Below are positions 17,301 to 25,739 of a stretch of DNA of 64,000 bases, one piece after another. Each line of letters opens with the position of its first letter. The first letter of the stretch is position 1. The notes under the pieces were generated by a model, which was not told the DNA's origin, ran no database searches, and worked only from the letters and a program-made list of their open reading frames with translations. Both the position numbers and the translations under genes were made by a program. Location: contig CALSUF010000002.1 in assembly GCA_943789465.1 (NCBI GenBank), positions 186,001 to 250,000 on the forward strand, given 5' to 3'. The DNA comes from an uncultured Flavobacteriaceae bacterium (GTDB lineage Bacteria; Bacteroidota; Bacteroidia; Flavobacteriales; Flavobacteriaceae).

Positions 17301-17796
17301 TTACGAAATCAATGCAGGCATTGGAGTTCACAAGTCACCAAAATTATATGGAGCTTTCCCAACCGATCCTTATTCACATACACCAGCCGGAAAAGGCGCT
17401 CAGCAACCCGGAATGACTGGTCAGGTTAAAGAAGATGTTTTATCGCGTTTTGGAGAACTAGGTGTTACTATTTCTGACGGAAAATTAGGCTTTAATCCTT
17501 GTTTATTACGTAAAAATGAATTTTTACAAGAAAGTAAAATATTTCATTATATCGCTCTACCAAAAAAGCAAGATAGTATTTTGATTTCCAAAGATTCTTT
17601 ATGTTTTACCTACTGTCAAGTTCCTGTAATTTATACGATTGCAGAAGAAGATGGCTTAACAGTTAATTTGAATAACGGGAAAACAAAAACATTTGAATCA
17701 TTAAGCCTAGATACAGAAACAAGTGGACAAGTATTTAGCCGTAATGGAGAAATTATTCAAATAAATGTACACATTAAAAGTACTCGATTAAAATAA
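14323..17796 (+). CDS. GH149-like beta-1,3-glucan phosphorylase
   Basis: The protein has 1157 residues with no signal peptide, so it acts in the cytoplasm. Its length and layout (an N-terminal beta-sandwich ~1-300, a long (alpha/alpha)6 barrel, and a C-terminal beta domain) match the GH149 beta-1,3-oligoglucan phosphorylases. PEWNDANNALVG contains the probable catalytic Asp (D655), equivalent to the WND of GH94-type phosphorylases; YWGDHQVIYLLKFLE is another conserved block. The enzyme would convert laminari-oligosaccharides plus phosphate to alpha-glucose-1-phosphate. It heads the second transcription unit, followed closely by GH17, GH30 and transporter genes. GH94 or GH161 relatives are alternatives, but length and context favour GH149. 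Confidence 0.82.
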   Translation: MTKKAIFLGKNKDTNQVKDIDGTLVNIDNEVYYKISNSDKMRPFFMSIVSDSNHWMFISSNGSLTAGRKNSEFALFPYYTDDKITEAAEITGSKSIFQVVKNDEIHLWEPFSDRFAGKYQTTRNLYKNEYGNKVLFEEINHDLELTFQYQWNSTNTFGFIKKSKLINNSTSKVDINVLDGIQNILPYGVGSDLQNASSNLVDAYKRSELEQISGLGIYALSAIIVDKAEPSEALKANIVWSLGLDNSKHLLSSLQLDSFRKQQELSQETDVKAEKGAYFINSQIVLSAQEDKEWMLVAEVNKNHSAIAKLINQIKTNDGLWELINQKIEKGTSRLIALNAASDGLQLSADKFRDTRHFANTLFNIMRGGIFDDNYQIEKWDFKNYLSKANKKVSRTTEDSVGKLPEIFSLSVLQELAHEVDDTNFRRLCFEYMPLKFSRRHGDPSRPWNKFSINTKSEIDGSKILDYEGNWRDIFQNWEALAHSYPAFIESMIHKFLNATTFDGYNPYRVTKGGFDWETIEPDDPWSYIGYWGDHQVIYLLKFLEFIEKHQPEKLATLFDKDLFVYANVPYKIKSYEALLENPKDTIEFDEALDLKIREQRVELGADGALLRDENRFIVKVNFIEKILATTLAKFSNFIPEGGIWMNTQRPEWNDANNALVGSGVSMVTLYYLRRFMKFFDTVIDQSNLETVEVSKELVTFFNAILSTFKDHQNSLSGRINDTERKLILDALGAAGSSYRNQVYTHAFSGRKETISISDLKDFITISLQYLEHSISVNKREDNLYHAYNLMTVNDDNSVSISYLDEMLEGQVAVLSSKYLSSEESLSVLNAMKSSKLFRPDQYSYLLYPYKELKGFIERNTISAAAISTSKLLQQLVADENLQILEKDVNGAYHFNGNFKNANDLKAALEELSESSYTELINQDTQKILQIFEDVFNHKSFTGRSGTFYGYEGLGSIYWHMVSKLQLAVLETCTAAIDSNQNAVIVGSLLEHYYEINAGIGVHKSPKLYGAFPTDPYSHTPAGKGAQQPGMTGQVKEDVLSRFGELGVTISDGKLGFNPCLLRKNEFLQESKIFHYIALPKKQDSILISKDSLCFTYCQVPVIYTIAEEDGLTVNLNNGKTKTFESLSLDTETSGQVFSRNGEIIQINVHIKSTRLK

Positions 17797-17811
17797 TACT
17801 TATAAGACATT

Positions 17812-19092
17812 ATGAGAAAAATAACATCCATATTAAATTTAATACTGCTTGTTTTTCTTGTAATGTCCTGTAAAGAAAGTCAGCCAAAAAAAAATATACA
17901 AAACGATCAAATACATAAAGAAGTGACTGCTAAAGATATATTAGGAAATTCAAACTACTTAGCAATCTCATATGGTGGCTATCGAAAATCATCTAGAGAT
18001 TTTCAGCCCACTGTTGGAGAGCTAAAAGAAGATATGAAAATTCTTCACGCTATGAACATCCGAATATTACGTACGTATAACGTTCAATTAGCACATACTT
18101 CAAACATTTTGAAAGCTATACGCGAATTGAAAAATGAAGATCAATCTTTTGAAATGTATTTGATGCTAGGAGCTTGGATAGATTGTTTGAATGCTTGGAC
18201 TGATAGACCTGTAAACCATAATGTCGAAAGCGCGCAGAACTCGGAAGAAATTGACCGTGCAGTAGCCTTAGCAAATGAATATCCAGATATCGTAAAAGTT
18301 ATTGCGGTTGGAAACGAAGCCATGGTAAAATGGGCGACCTCTTATTTTGTGCAACCTAATATTATTTTAAAATGGGTTTCACATTTACAAGCGTTAAAAC
18401 AAACAGGAAAGTTATCTAAAGACATTTGGATTACGAGTTCCGATAATTTTGCATCATGGGGTGGAGGTGACCCTCAATATCATACAGAAGATCTTACAAA
18501 ATTAATAAAAGCTGTCGACTACTTATCTGTTCATACGTATCCAATGCACGATACACATTATAATCCTGTTTTTTGGGGTGTTTTTGGAGAAGAAACTCAA
18601 CTATCCAGTTTGAAACGAATTGATATTGCTATGAATCGTGCAAAAAATTATGCGATTTCTCAAACGGATAGTGTAGCCAAATACATCAAAAGTTTAGGCA
18701 TAAAAAAACCAATTCATATAGGAGAAACAGGTTGGGCGAGTGCTTCAAATGGTTTTTACGGCTCTAAAGGTTCAAAAGCTACTGATGAGTATAAGGAAGG
18801 CATTTTTTATGACAATATGCGCCAATGGACAGATCAAGATAATATGTCTTGTTTCTATTTTGAAGCTTTTGATGAACCTTGGAAAGATGCTCATAATAAA
18901 GGTGGATCTGAAAACTATTTTGGTTTATTCACAGTAGATGGTAAAGCTAAATATGTGCTCTGGGACTTAGTAGATCAAGGCGTTTTTGATGGGCTGACTC
19001 GGAACGGAAAACCAATCACGAAAACCTATAATGGTAACAAAGAAGCTTTATTGCTTGAAGTTGAATTACCACCAGTTAAAAATAAATTATAA
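17812..19092 (+). CDS. GH17 beta-1,3-glucanase lipoprotein
   Basis: The protein has 426 residues with lipobox LVMSC (Cys ~20) followed by KES, that is, without the acidic surface-export pattern, so a periplasm-facing lipoprotein is likely. The GH17 barrel spans about residues 50-400. The acid/base is E169 in AVGNEAM and the nucleophile E305 in IGETGWAS. The C-terminal FYFEAFDEPWK block is typical of bacterial GH17. It probably cuts beta-1,3-glucan oligosaccharides, and in relatives acts on laminarin after side-chain removal. It lies 15 bp after the phosphorylase gene and 24 bp before GH30. Confidence 0.93.
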   Translation: MRKITSILNLILLVFLVMSCKESQPKKNIQNDQIHKEVTAKDILGNSNYLAISYGGYRKSSRDFQPTVGELKEDMKILHAMNIRILRTYNVQLAHTSNILKAIRELKNEDQSFEMYLMLGAWIDCLNAWTDRPVNHNVESAQNSEEIDRAVALANEYPDIVKVIAVGNEAMVKWATSYFVQPNIILKWVSHLQALKQTGKLSKDIWITSSDNFASWGGGDPQYHTEDLTKLIKAVDYLSVHTYPMHDTHYNPVFWGVFGEETQLSSLKRIDIAMNRAKNYAISQTDSVAKYIKSLGIKKPIHIGETGWASASNGFYGSKGSKATDEYKEGIFYDNMRQWTDQDNMSCFYFEAFDEPWKDAHNKGGSENYFGLFTVDGKAKYVLWDLVDQGVFDGLTRNGKPITKTYNGNKEALLLEVELPPVKNKL

Positions 19093-19116
19093 TTAATCTC
19101 ATAAAATATAAATACT

Positions 19117-20595
19117 TTGAAAATTTATCATTTTTTAATTTTATCACTAATGCTCACAGGGTGTACCTCCAAACAATTATTAGAAGTTACAGTGTATGAA
19201 ACTTCTGCAAACGGAAACAAGTTAGCTGAAATTTCAGAATTTGAAACTTCTGAAAATCCCTCTAAAATTCAATTGAATCCTGAAGTAACATTCCAAACCA
19301 TCACAGGTTTTGGCGGATCATTTACAGAATCTTCTGCGTATTTACTAAATCGTTTAAGTAAAAAAAATAGAGACACTATATTAAACGCTTACTTTAGTGA
19401 AGATGGCGCCAACTATACGCTAACACGTACTCATATAAGTTCTTGTGATTTTTCATTAAATAATTATACTTATGCGCCAATCGCCGACGATATGGAGCTT
19501 AAACATTTTAGTATCGAAGAAGATAAAGATGATTTAATCCCCATGATAAAAGATGCAATGGCAATCTCAAAAGAGGGTTTTAATATCATTGCATCGCCTT
19601 GGACAGCCCCGCCATGGATGAAAGACAATAAAAACTATGTGGGTGGTAAATTATTACCAGAGTATTACAGTTCGTTTGCGTTATATTTTTCTAAATATTT
19701 AGAATCCTACAAAAACGAAGGGATTGATATTTGGGGACTAACTCCCGTAAATGAGCCTCACGGAAATGGTAACAATTGGGAGAGTATGCACTTTTCACCA
19801 GAAGAAGAAACAGACTTTGTTCAAAATCATTTAGGGCCAAAACTTGAAGAAGTAGGGAAAGCAGATATTAAAATCTTAGGCTATGACCAAAACAGAGATG
19901 GTTTAAAAGAGTGGGTAGATGTAATGTATAAAGATCAAGCGTCCTCTAAATACTATGCAGGAACTGCTATTCATTGGTATGAAAGCACCTATGATTTTTT
20001 CCCTAAAGCATTACAATATGCACATGACAAAGCACCAAACAAATATTTAATCGAAACTGAAGGGTGTGTCGATTCAGAAATACCAAAATGGCAAGATGAC
20101 AAATGGTATTGGTCTAAAGAAGCAACAGATTGGGGCTACGACTGGAGAGAACCAGCCAAAAAATATTTACACCCAAAATATGCGCCTGTTAACAGATACG
20201 CACGCGATATTATAGGCTGTCTAAATAATTGGGTAGATGGTTGGGTAGACTGGAACATGGTTTTAGACAGACAAGGGGGACCAAATTGGTTTAAAAACTG
20301 GTGTGTGGCTCCAATAATTGTCGACCCAGATAACGATCAAGTATACTTTACGCCACTCTACTACACGATGGCACATTTTAGTAAATACATCCGACCGGGT
20401 GCAAAAGTCATTGGTTTAGATAAATCGGATGCAGACTTACAAGTTACTGCGGCACAAAATCCAGATGGATCTATCGCAGTAGTCGTTTTTAACGAAGGAA
20501 AAGAACTAAAATCTTTTGAACTTTCTTTAGGAAAAACGTCAAAATTAATAACCATACAACCCCAAGCAATTCAAACTATAGTAGTACCAAAATAA
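19117..20595 (+). CDS. GH30 beta-1,6-glucosidase/glucanase lipoprotein
   Basis: The start is a TTG (19117) directly before the lysine of the signal peptide; the lipobox is LMLTGC (Cys 16). The 492-residue product has the GH30 hallmarks GFGGSFTESSAYLL (~66-79) and SSCDFSLNNYTY, the acid/base E213 in TPVNEPHG and the nucleophile E315 in ETEGC, and a C-terminal beta-sandwich. Related flavobacterial GH30 enzymes remove beta-1,6-linked glucose branches of laminarin, clearing the backbone for GH17. The residues after the lipid Cys are not acidic, so a periplasmic location is inferred. It sits between GH17 and the transporter fusion. Confidence 0.93.
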   Translation: MKIYHFLILSLMLTGCTSKQLLEVTVYETSANGNKLAEISEFETSENPSKIQLNPEVTFQTITGFGGSFTESSAYLLNRLSKKNRDTILNAYFSEDGANYTLTRTHISSCDFSLNNYTYAPIADDMELKHFSIEEDKDDLIPMIKDAMAISKEGFNIIASPWTAPPWMKDNKNYVGGKLLPEYYSSFALYFSKYLESYKNEGIDIWGLTPVNEPHGNGNNWESMHFSPEEETDFVQNHLGPKLEEVGKADIKILGYDQNRDGLKEWVDVMYKDQASSKYYAGTAIHWYESTYDFFPKALQYAHDKAPNKYLIETEGCVDSEIPKWQDDKWYWSKEATDWGYDWREPAKKYLHPKYAPVNRYARDIIGCLNNWVDGWVDWNMVLDRQGGPNWFKNWCVAPIIVDPDNDQVYFTPLYYTMAHFSKYIRPGAKVIGLDKSDADLQVTAAQNPDGSIAVVVFNEGKELKSFELSLGKTSKLITIQPQAIQTIVVPK

Positions 20596-20636
20596 CACAT
20601 ACACAAACTAACACACAAACTAAAAACTAATTCATT

Positions 20637-22985
20637 ATGTCTAACCAATCTAACCAAGTTCCGTTAGGGCAAAAAATAGCCTTCGGACTAGGAATGCTTG
20701 CCAATCAAATGTTTCCAGCAGCTCTGGGAATTTTTATGGTAGTACTCGTCCAAAATTTAGGATTCCCTGGGTGGATGTGGGGCATCATTTATTTTTTTCC
20801 ACGAATATTTGATTCTTTTACAGATCCTATCATGGGATTTATATCAGATAACACAAAATCAAGATGGGGGAGACGAAGACAATATGTGTTTATTGGCGCT
20901 ATAGTGATGGGAATATCTTTTGCCATTATGTGGCAATTATTTAAAGATAGCGGAGTTGATTATAACTTTGTGTATTTTATGTTTTGGTCTTTCGTCTTTT
21001 ATTTGGGACTTACTATTTTTAGTGTGCCTTATGTTGCGATGGGCTATGAGATGAGTGACGATTTTCACGAACGAACAAGTATCATGGCAGTTGCTCAATG
21101 GATAGGTCAGTGGGCATGGGTCATTGCTCCTTGGTTTTGGGTCATTATGTATATTAACGGAGATGATGGTTGGTTTGCAACTGCGGAAGAGGCAACACGA
21201 ACCTTAGCTATATGGGTTGGTATTATTTTGATGTTTGTTGCTATGGTTCCAGCGCTATTTATTAAGAGTAAATCGACTTTAGATGAAGATTATGCAGACT
21301 TATCACTTAAAAACATAAGAGGTAGTTTTAATGAAATTAAATTAGGTTTTAAAGAAGCCTTACAAATTAAGCCTTTCCGTAAATTGTGTATTTCAACATT
21401 TTTGATTTTTAATGCCTTTAATACCGTTGCTACATTTACTTTCTTCGTCATTGTATATCAATTGTTTAATGGAGATGCAGAAGCTGCAAATGCAGGGTAT
21501 TGGCCGTCATTATTTGGTTGTTTAGGAGCACTGTCAACAACATTTATTGTTATTCCTATTGTGACTTGGATGTCCCGGAAGTTAGGAAAGAAAAATGCAT
21601 TTTTATTATCTCAAGGGATTTCTATAATTGGATATATTCTATTATGGTTTTTATTGATCCCTGGTAAACCTTATATGTTCATTTTTGCACTTCCTTTCTT
21701 TTCTTTTGGAATTGGAAGTTTATTTACTCTGATGATGTCTATGACATCAGATGTAATTGATTTAGATGAGTTGAATACTGGAAAGCGTAGAGAAGGTATT
21801 TTTGGAGCAATCTACTGGTGGATGGTAAAATTTGGTTTTGCGATTGCTGGTGCTTTAAGTGGTATCATACTGTCTGTTATTGGTTTTCAAGAAGGAGTTG
21901 CTTCAACCGATCAAGAAGGAGCTATCATCGGTTTACGTGCATTCTTTTCTGGTTTTCCAATATTAGGAACTTTAATCGCAATGTGGATAATGCGTGATTA
22001 TGACCTAACAGAAGAAAAAGCAGTAGAAACTAGTGCTATATTGTCTAGACGAAAAGAGACCCCAACAACTTACTACCAAACCGATAAACTCGCGTCGTTG
22101 CTAAGCTCTGATTTAAAAATAGATAACTCTTCTGATACTGATTTTTCATCAAAAACAGATGCGGAAATTAAAGCCTTATTTTCCAAAACATTAAATAATG
22201 GTTTGCACGGCTTGTGTTTTAGTCCGTATTTAGAAGGACAAAACATTGGAGATCAATTATCTGAATCTCAAATTACTAAACGTATGGAAGTCATTGCTCC
22301 TTATACTCAATGGGTACGTTCATTTTCTTGTACTGATGGAAATGAGCTCATTCCAAAAGTGGCACAACAAAAAGAGCTTAAGACCATGGTTGGTGCTTGG
22401 ATTGGAGATGATAAAACTCAAAACGAAAAAGAGATCAAAGCACTCATAAAGCTTGGAGAATCTGAATTGATTGATATTGCAGTTGTAGGAAATGAAACTT
22501 TGATGCGTGGAGAGCTTAGCGAAGAAGAATTACTTGCTTACATTAACAGAGTAAAAAAAGCATTACCTAGTATTCCTGTTGGTTATGTTGATGCCTATTA
22601 TCAGTTTGAAAAAAGATCAAAACTTATAGATGCATGTGATGTTATTTTAGTAAATTGCTACCCGTTTTGGGAAGGCTGTAATATCGAGCAATCTTCTATC
22701 TATTTAAAGCAAATGTATGCTGTTACACAACAGTTTGCAAAAGGAAAACCAGTAATAATTACAGAGACAGGTTGGCCAAACAAAGGAGATAGTTTACAAT
22801 CAGCAAAACCAACAGAAAGTAATGCAATGAAGTATTTTATTGATTCGTCCAATTGGGCGAAAAAAAATGAAATACCATTATTCTATTTTTCATCATTTGA
22901 TGAGTCTTGGAAAGTACATCACGAAGGGGATGTAGGAGCTCGATGGGGAATTTGGGATAAAAATGAAAAATTAAAATTTAGCTAA
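20637..22985 (+). CDS. MFS/GPH sugar transporter fused to a cytoplasmic GH17 domain
   Basis: The protein has 782 residues. Residues ~1-460 form a 12-helix glycoside-pentoside-hexuronide cation symporter: FDSFTDPIMGFISDNTKSRWG and GRRRQYVFIGA form the conserved loop 2-3 region, and DVIDLDELNTGKRREG the loop 10-11 motif. After a linker of about 60 residues, residues ~520-780 are a full GH17 barrel with acid/base E620 (VVGNETL) and nucleophile E710 (TETGWP). The reading frame is continuous, so this is a true fusion as sequenced. Because such transporters have cytoplasmic termini, the GH17 domain should face the cytoplasm and could cut laminari-oligosaccharides as they enter. The GH17 part is a paralogue of the next gene. 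Confidence 0.9.
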   Translation: MSNQSNQVPLGQKIAFGLGMLANQMFPAALGIFMVVLVQNLGFPGWMWGIIYFFPRIFDSFTDPIMGFISDNTKSRWGRRRQYVFIGAIVMGISFAIMWQLFKDSGVDYNFVYFMFWSFVFYLGLTIFSVPYVAMGYEMSDDFHERTSIMAVAQWIGQWAWVIAPWFWVIMYINGDDGWFATAEEATRTLAIWVGIILMFVAMVPALFIKSKSTLDEDYADLSLKNIRGSFNEIKLGFKEALQIKPFRKLCISTFLIFNAFNTVATFTFFVIVYQLFNGDAEAANAGYWPSLFGCLGALSTTFIVIPIVTWMSRKLGKKNAFLLSQGISIIGYILLWFLLIPGKPYMFIFALPFFSFGIGSLFTLMMSMTSDVIDLDELNTGKRREGIFGAIYWWMVKFGFAIAGALSGIILSVIGFQEGVASTDQEGAIIGLRAFFSGFPILGTLIAMWIMRDYDLTEEKAVETSAILSRRKETPTTYYQTDKLASLLSSDLKIDNSSDTDFSSKTDAEIKALFSKTLNNGLHGLCFSPYLEGQNIGDQLSESQITKRMEVIAPYTQWVRSFSCTDGNELIPKVAQQKELKTMVGAWIGDDKTQNEKEIKALIKLGESELIDIAVVGNETLMRGELSEEELLAYINRVKKALPSIPVGYVDAYYQFEKRSKLIDACDVILVNCYPFWEGCNIEQSSIYLKQMYAVTQQFAKGKPVIITETGWPNKGDSLQSAKPTESNAMKYFIDSSNWAKKNEIPLFYFSSFDESWKVHHEGDVGARWGIWDKNEKLKFS

Positions 22986-23005
22986 CAGTAATTTACATAT
23001 TAGAA

Positions 23006-23923
23006 ATGTCGTACAGAGAAGAATCCTATTACAAGCCAAAAAACGATTACAGTCAAATTGCTACGAAAGGTATAGAAGCCTCTAAAGATTCGTTAGAAGA
23101 TTTAAAAAACCAATGGCGTAAAACCATCCAAGATGGTATGCATGGTATTTGCTTTAGTATGTATGAAGATGGCCAAAAACCAGGTGATGAAATTAGTATG
23201 GCTCAAGTAGAGCGCCGTGTTAAAATTTTAAAACCCTATGTAGGAGCTATCCGTTCATTCTCCTGTACAGAAGGAAATGAATTTGTTCCAGTTGCGGCCA
23301 AAAAGCATGGTTTAAGAACATTAGTTGGTGCGTGGCTTGGTGATGATAAAGAAGAAAATGAAAAAGAGATTGAAGGTCTAATTAAACTAGCAAAAGCAGG
23401 ACATGTAGATGTCGCTGCAGTTGGTAATGAGGTTTTATACCGTAACGACTTAACCCTAGAGGAATTAGTAGCTTATATGAAACGTGTAAAAGAAGCCTTA
23501 GCTGGATTAGACATCCCAATTGGTTATGTAGATGCATATTATGAGTTTTCTCGTCATCCAATTATTGTAGAGCACTCAGATGTTATTTTAGCAAACTTAT
23601 ACCCTTATTGGGAAGGTTGCCCGATAGATTATTCATTAGGACATATGCAAGCTATGTATGGTCAAGTTGTAGATGCAGCACAAGGCAAGCCAATTATTAT
23701 TACAGAAACAGGCTGGCCAAGTCAAGGAGGTGGTTTAAGAGGAGCTATTGCTAGCGAAAAAGCTGCAATGAAATATTATATTGACACCATGCGATGGACC
23801 AAAGAAAACGATATTCCTAATTTCTATTTCTCATCTTTTGACGAGTCATGGAAAGTAGGACCCGAAGGAAAAGTAGGTGCTTATTGGGGACTCTGGGATA
23901 AAAATGAGAAATTGAAGTTTTAA
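23006..23923 (+). CDS. cytoplasmic GH17 beta-1,3-glucanase
   Basis: The protein has 305 residues without a signal peptide or lipobox (starts MSYREESYYKPKNDYSQ). The GH17 domain shows acid/base E142 in AVGNEVL and nucleophile E234 in TETGWPSQ, and ends YWGLWDKNEKLKF. It aligns along its whole length with the C-terminal domain of the preceding transporter fusion, with well over half of the residues identical by eye, so one arose from the other by duplication. It ends the laminarin transcription unit and is followed by a strong terminator. Its likely substrates are imported beta-1,3-gluco-oligosaccharides; transglycosylation is an alternative. Confidence 0.92.
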   Translation: MSYREESYYKPKNDYSQIATKGIEASKDSLEDLKNQWRKTIQDGMHGICFSMYEDGQKPGDEISMAQVERRVKILKPYVGAIRSFSCTEGNEFVPVAAKKHGLRTLVGAWLGDDKEENEKEIEGLIKLAKAGHVDVAAVGNEVLYRNDLTLEELVAYMKRVKEALAGLDIPIGYVDAYYEFSRHPIIVEHSDVILANLYPYWEGCPIDYSLGHMQAMYGQVVDAAQGKPIIITETGWPSQGGGLRGAIASEKAAMKYYIDTMRWTKENDIPNFYFSSFDESWKVGPEGKVGAYWGLWDKNEKLKF

Positions 23924-23946
23924 CTTCAAACGTATTTTTCAAAATG

Positions 23947-24003
23947 AAAGGTTTTTTGTGCGCTAGAGCGATGATACTAGCGTTACTTAAAACCTTTTTT
24001 TTG
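23947..24003 (+). terminator. terminator of the laminarin locus
   Basis: AAAGGTTTT (23947-23955) pairs with AAAACCTTT (23989-23997), with an inner CGCTAG/CTAGCG dyad (23961-23966 and 23977-23982), followed by a run of T. It lies just after the last GH17 gene and ends the locus. Confidence 0.8.
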
Positions 24004-24086
24004 TAGTTACTACCAAAACAAATCCATTCTTATAGTAAGTAAACTCCGAAATATTTAGTAGATTTAAATTCTCAAATTTACTAAAA

Positions 24087-25625
24087 ATGCTTAAAAAAGT
24101 CTACGGAAGCGCCGTCTTTGGCGTAGAAGCGCATACCATTACAATCGAAGTAAATGTAGATAAGGGTATTGGATACCATCTGGTAGGATTACCTGATAAC
24201 GCCATTAAAGAAAGTAATTTCCGTATTGCGGCTGCACTTCAAAACAATGGGTACAAAATCCCTGGTAAAAAACTCATCATTAATATGTCGCCTGCCGACA
24301 TGCGTAAAGAAGGATCAGCCTATGACTTGCCTTTGGCTATGGGGATTTTAACTGCTTCTAATCAAATTAAAGAAGTCAACATTGATCGGTATGTTATTAT
24401 GGGAGAACTGTCTTTAGATGGAATGGTGCAGCCTATTAAGGGAGCGCTACCTATTGCTATTAAAGCTTTAGAAGAAGGTTTTGATGGTTTTATTCTCCCT
24501 AAAGAAAACGCCAAAGAAGCTGCTATCGTAAATGGTCTGAAAGTGTATGGCGTCGAACACATCTCTGAAGTGATAGATTACTTTCATAAAAATAAAGAAC
24601 TAGAACAAACTATTGTAGATACCCGTGCCGAGTTTCAAAAAAACTTAGAGCATCCCGAATTTGATTTTTCAGATGTGAAAGGGCAGGAGAGTATCAAACG
24701 TTGTATGGAAATAGCAGCAGCAGGAGGGCATAATATCATATTGATTGGACCACCAGGAGCAGGAAAAACCATGCTCGCCAAGCGCTTACCATCCATATTA
24801 CCACCGATGACTTTGCATGAAGCCTTAGAAACTACCAAAATACACTCTGTTGTGGGGCGTATTGGTGCTCAAAAGGGATTGATTGCTCAACGTCCGTTTC
24901 GATCGCCTCATCATACCATTTCAAATGTTGCTCTTGTTGGCGGTGGGAGTTATCCACAACCGGGAGAAATTTCACTATCTCATAATGGTGTATTATTTTT
25001 AGATGAGCTTCCTGAATTCAAGAGGGAGGTTCTAGAAGTGATGCGACAGCCTTTAGAGGACCGAGAAGTGACCATTTCACGTGCCAAGTTTACAGTGACC
25101 TATCCCTGTAGTTTTATGTTGGTTGCCAGTATGAATCCTAGTCCAAGTGGCTATTTCAATGACCCAAGTGCACCATTGATGTCTTCAGCATCCGAGATGC
25201 AGCGCTATTTAGGTAAAATCTCAGGACCTTTATTAGATCGTATAGATATCCACATTGAAGTGACCCCAGTACCATTTGAAAAACTGTCAGACGATCGCAA
25301 AGGCGAATCATCTGTCAATATTAGAAAACGAGTTACCAAAGCCCGTGAGCTGCAAACCAAACGCTTTTTAGATTCTGAGGTAGTACATTACAACGCACAA
25401 ATGAACACCAAACAAATTCGTAAATACTGCAAGTTAGATCCTGCGTCGATGCAGCTTTTAAAAACCGCTATGGAGCGTTTAAATCTATCAGCACGAGCCT
25501 ATGACCGCATCCTAAAAGTGTCCAGAACTATTGCTGATTTAGAAGGTGTATTGTCCATAGAAAGTTCCCATATTAGCGAAGCTATTCAATACCGAAGCTT
25601 AGATCGAGAAGGTTGGCTAGGGTAA
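24087..25625 (+). CDS. comM: YifB/ComM family Mg-chelatase-like AAA+ ATPase
   Basis: The protein has 512 residues, the usual family length. The N-terminal ChlI-type domain (~residues 15-140) is followed by an AAA+ core with Walker A GPPGAGKT near residue 222 and the Walker B LFLDELPEF near residue 308, plus the C-terminal Mg-chelatase domain. ComM is a hexameric helicase that promotes branch migration during integration of transformed DNA in naturally competent bacteria; YifB homologues are widespread. It stands alone on the plus strand between the laminarin locus and convergent minus-strand genes. Confidence 0.95.
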   Translation: MLKKVYGSAVFGVEAHTITIEVNVDKGIGYHLVGLPDNAIKESNFRIAAALQNNGYKIPGKKLIINMSPADMRKEGSAYDLPLAMGILTASNQIKEVNIDRYVIMGELSLDGMVQPIKGALPIAIKALEEGFDGFILPKENAKEAAIVNGLKVYGVEHISEVIDYFHKNKELEQTIVDTRAEFQKNLEHPEFDFSDVKGQESIKRCMEIAAAGGHNIILIGPPGAGKTMLAKRLPSILPPMTLHEALETTKIHSVVGRIGAQKGLIAQRPFRSPHHTISNVALVGGGSYPQPGEISLSHNGVLFLDELPEFKREVLEVMRQPLEDREVTISRAKFTVTYPCSFMLVASMNPSPSGYFNDPSAPLMSSASEMQRYLGKISGPLLDRIDIHIEVTPVPFEKLSDDRKGESSVNIRKRVTKARELQTKRFLDSEVVHYNAQMNTKQIRKYCKLDPASMQLLKTAMERLNLSARAYDRILKVSRTIADLEGVLSIESSHISEAIQYRSLDREGWLG

Positions 25626-25739
25626 TTATTATATATTAAACTATTAATTTAAGTAAATTACATAAGTAATTGAAATACAACTAATAAAACGACAACTATA
25701 AGAAAAAACTATAGTAATATTTAAACTGTTTTATTGAAA

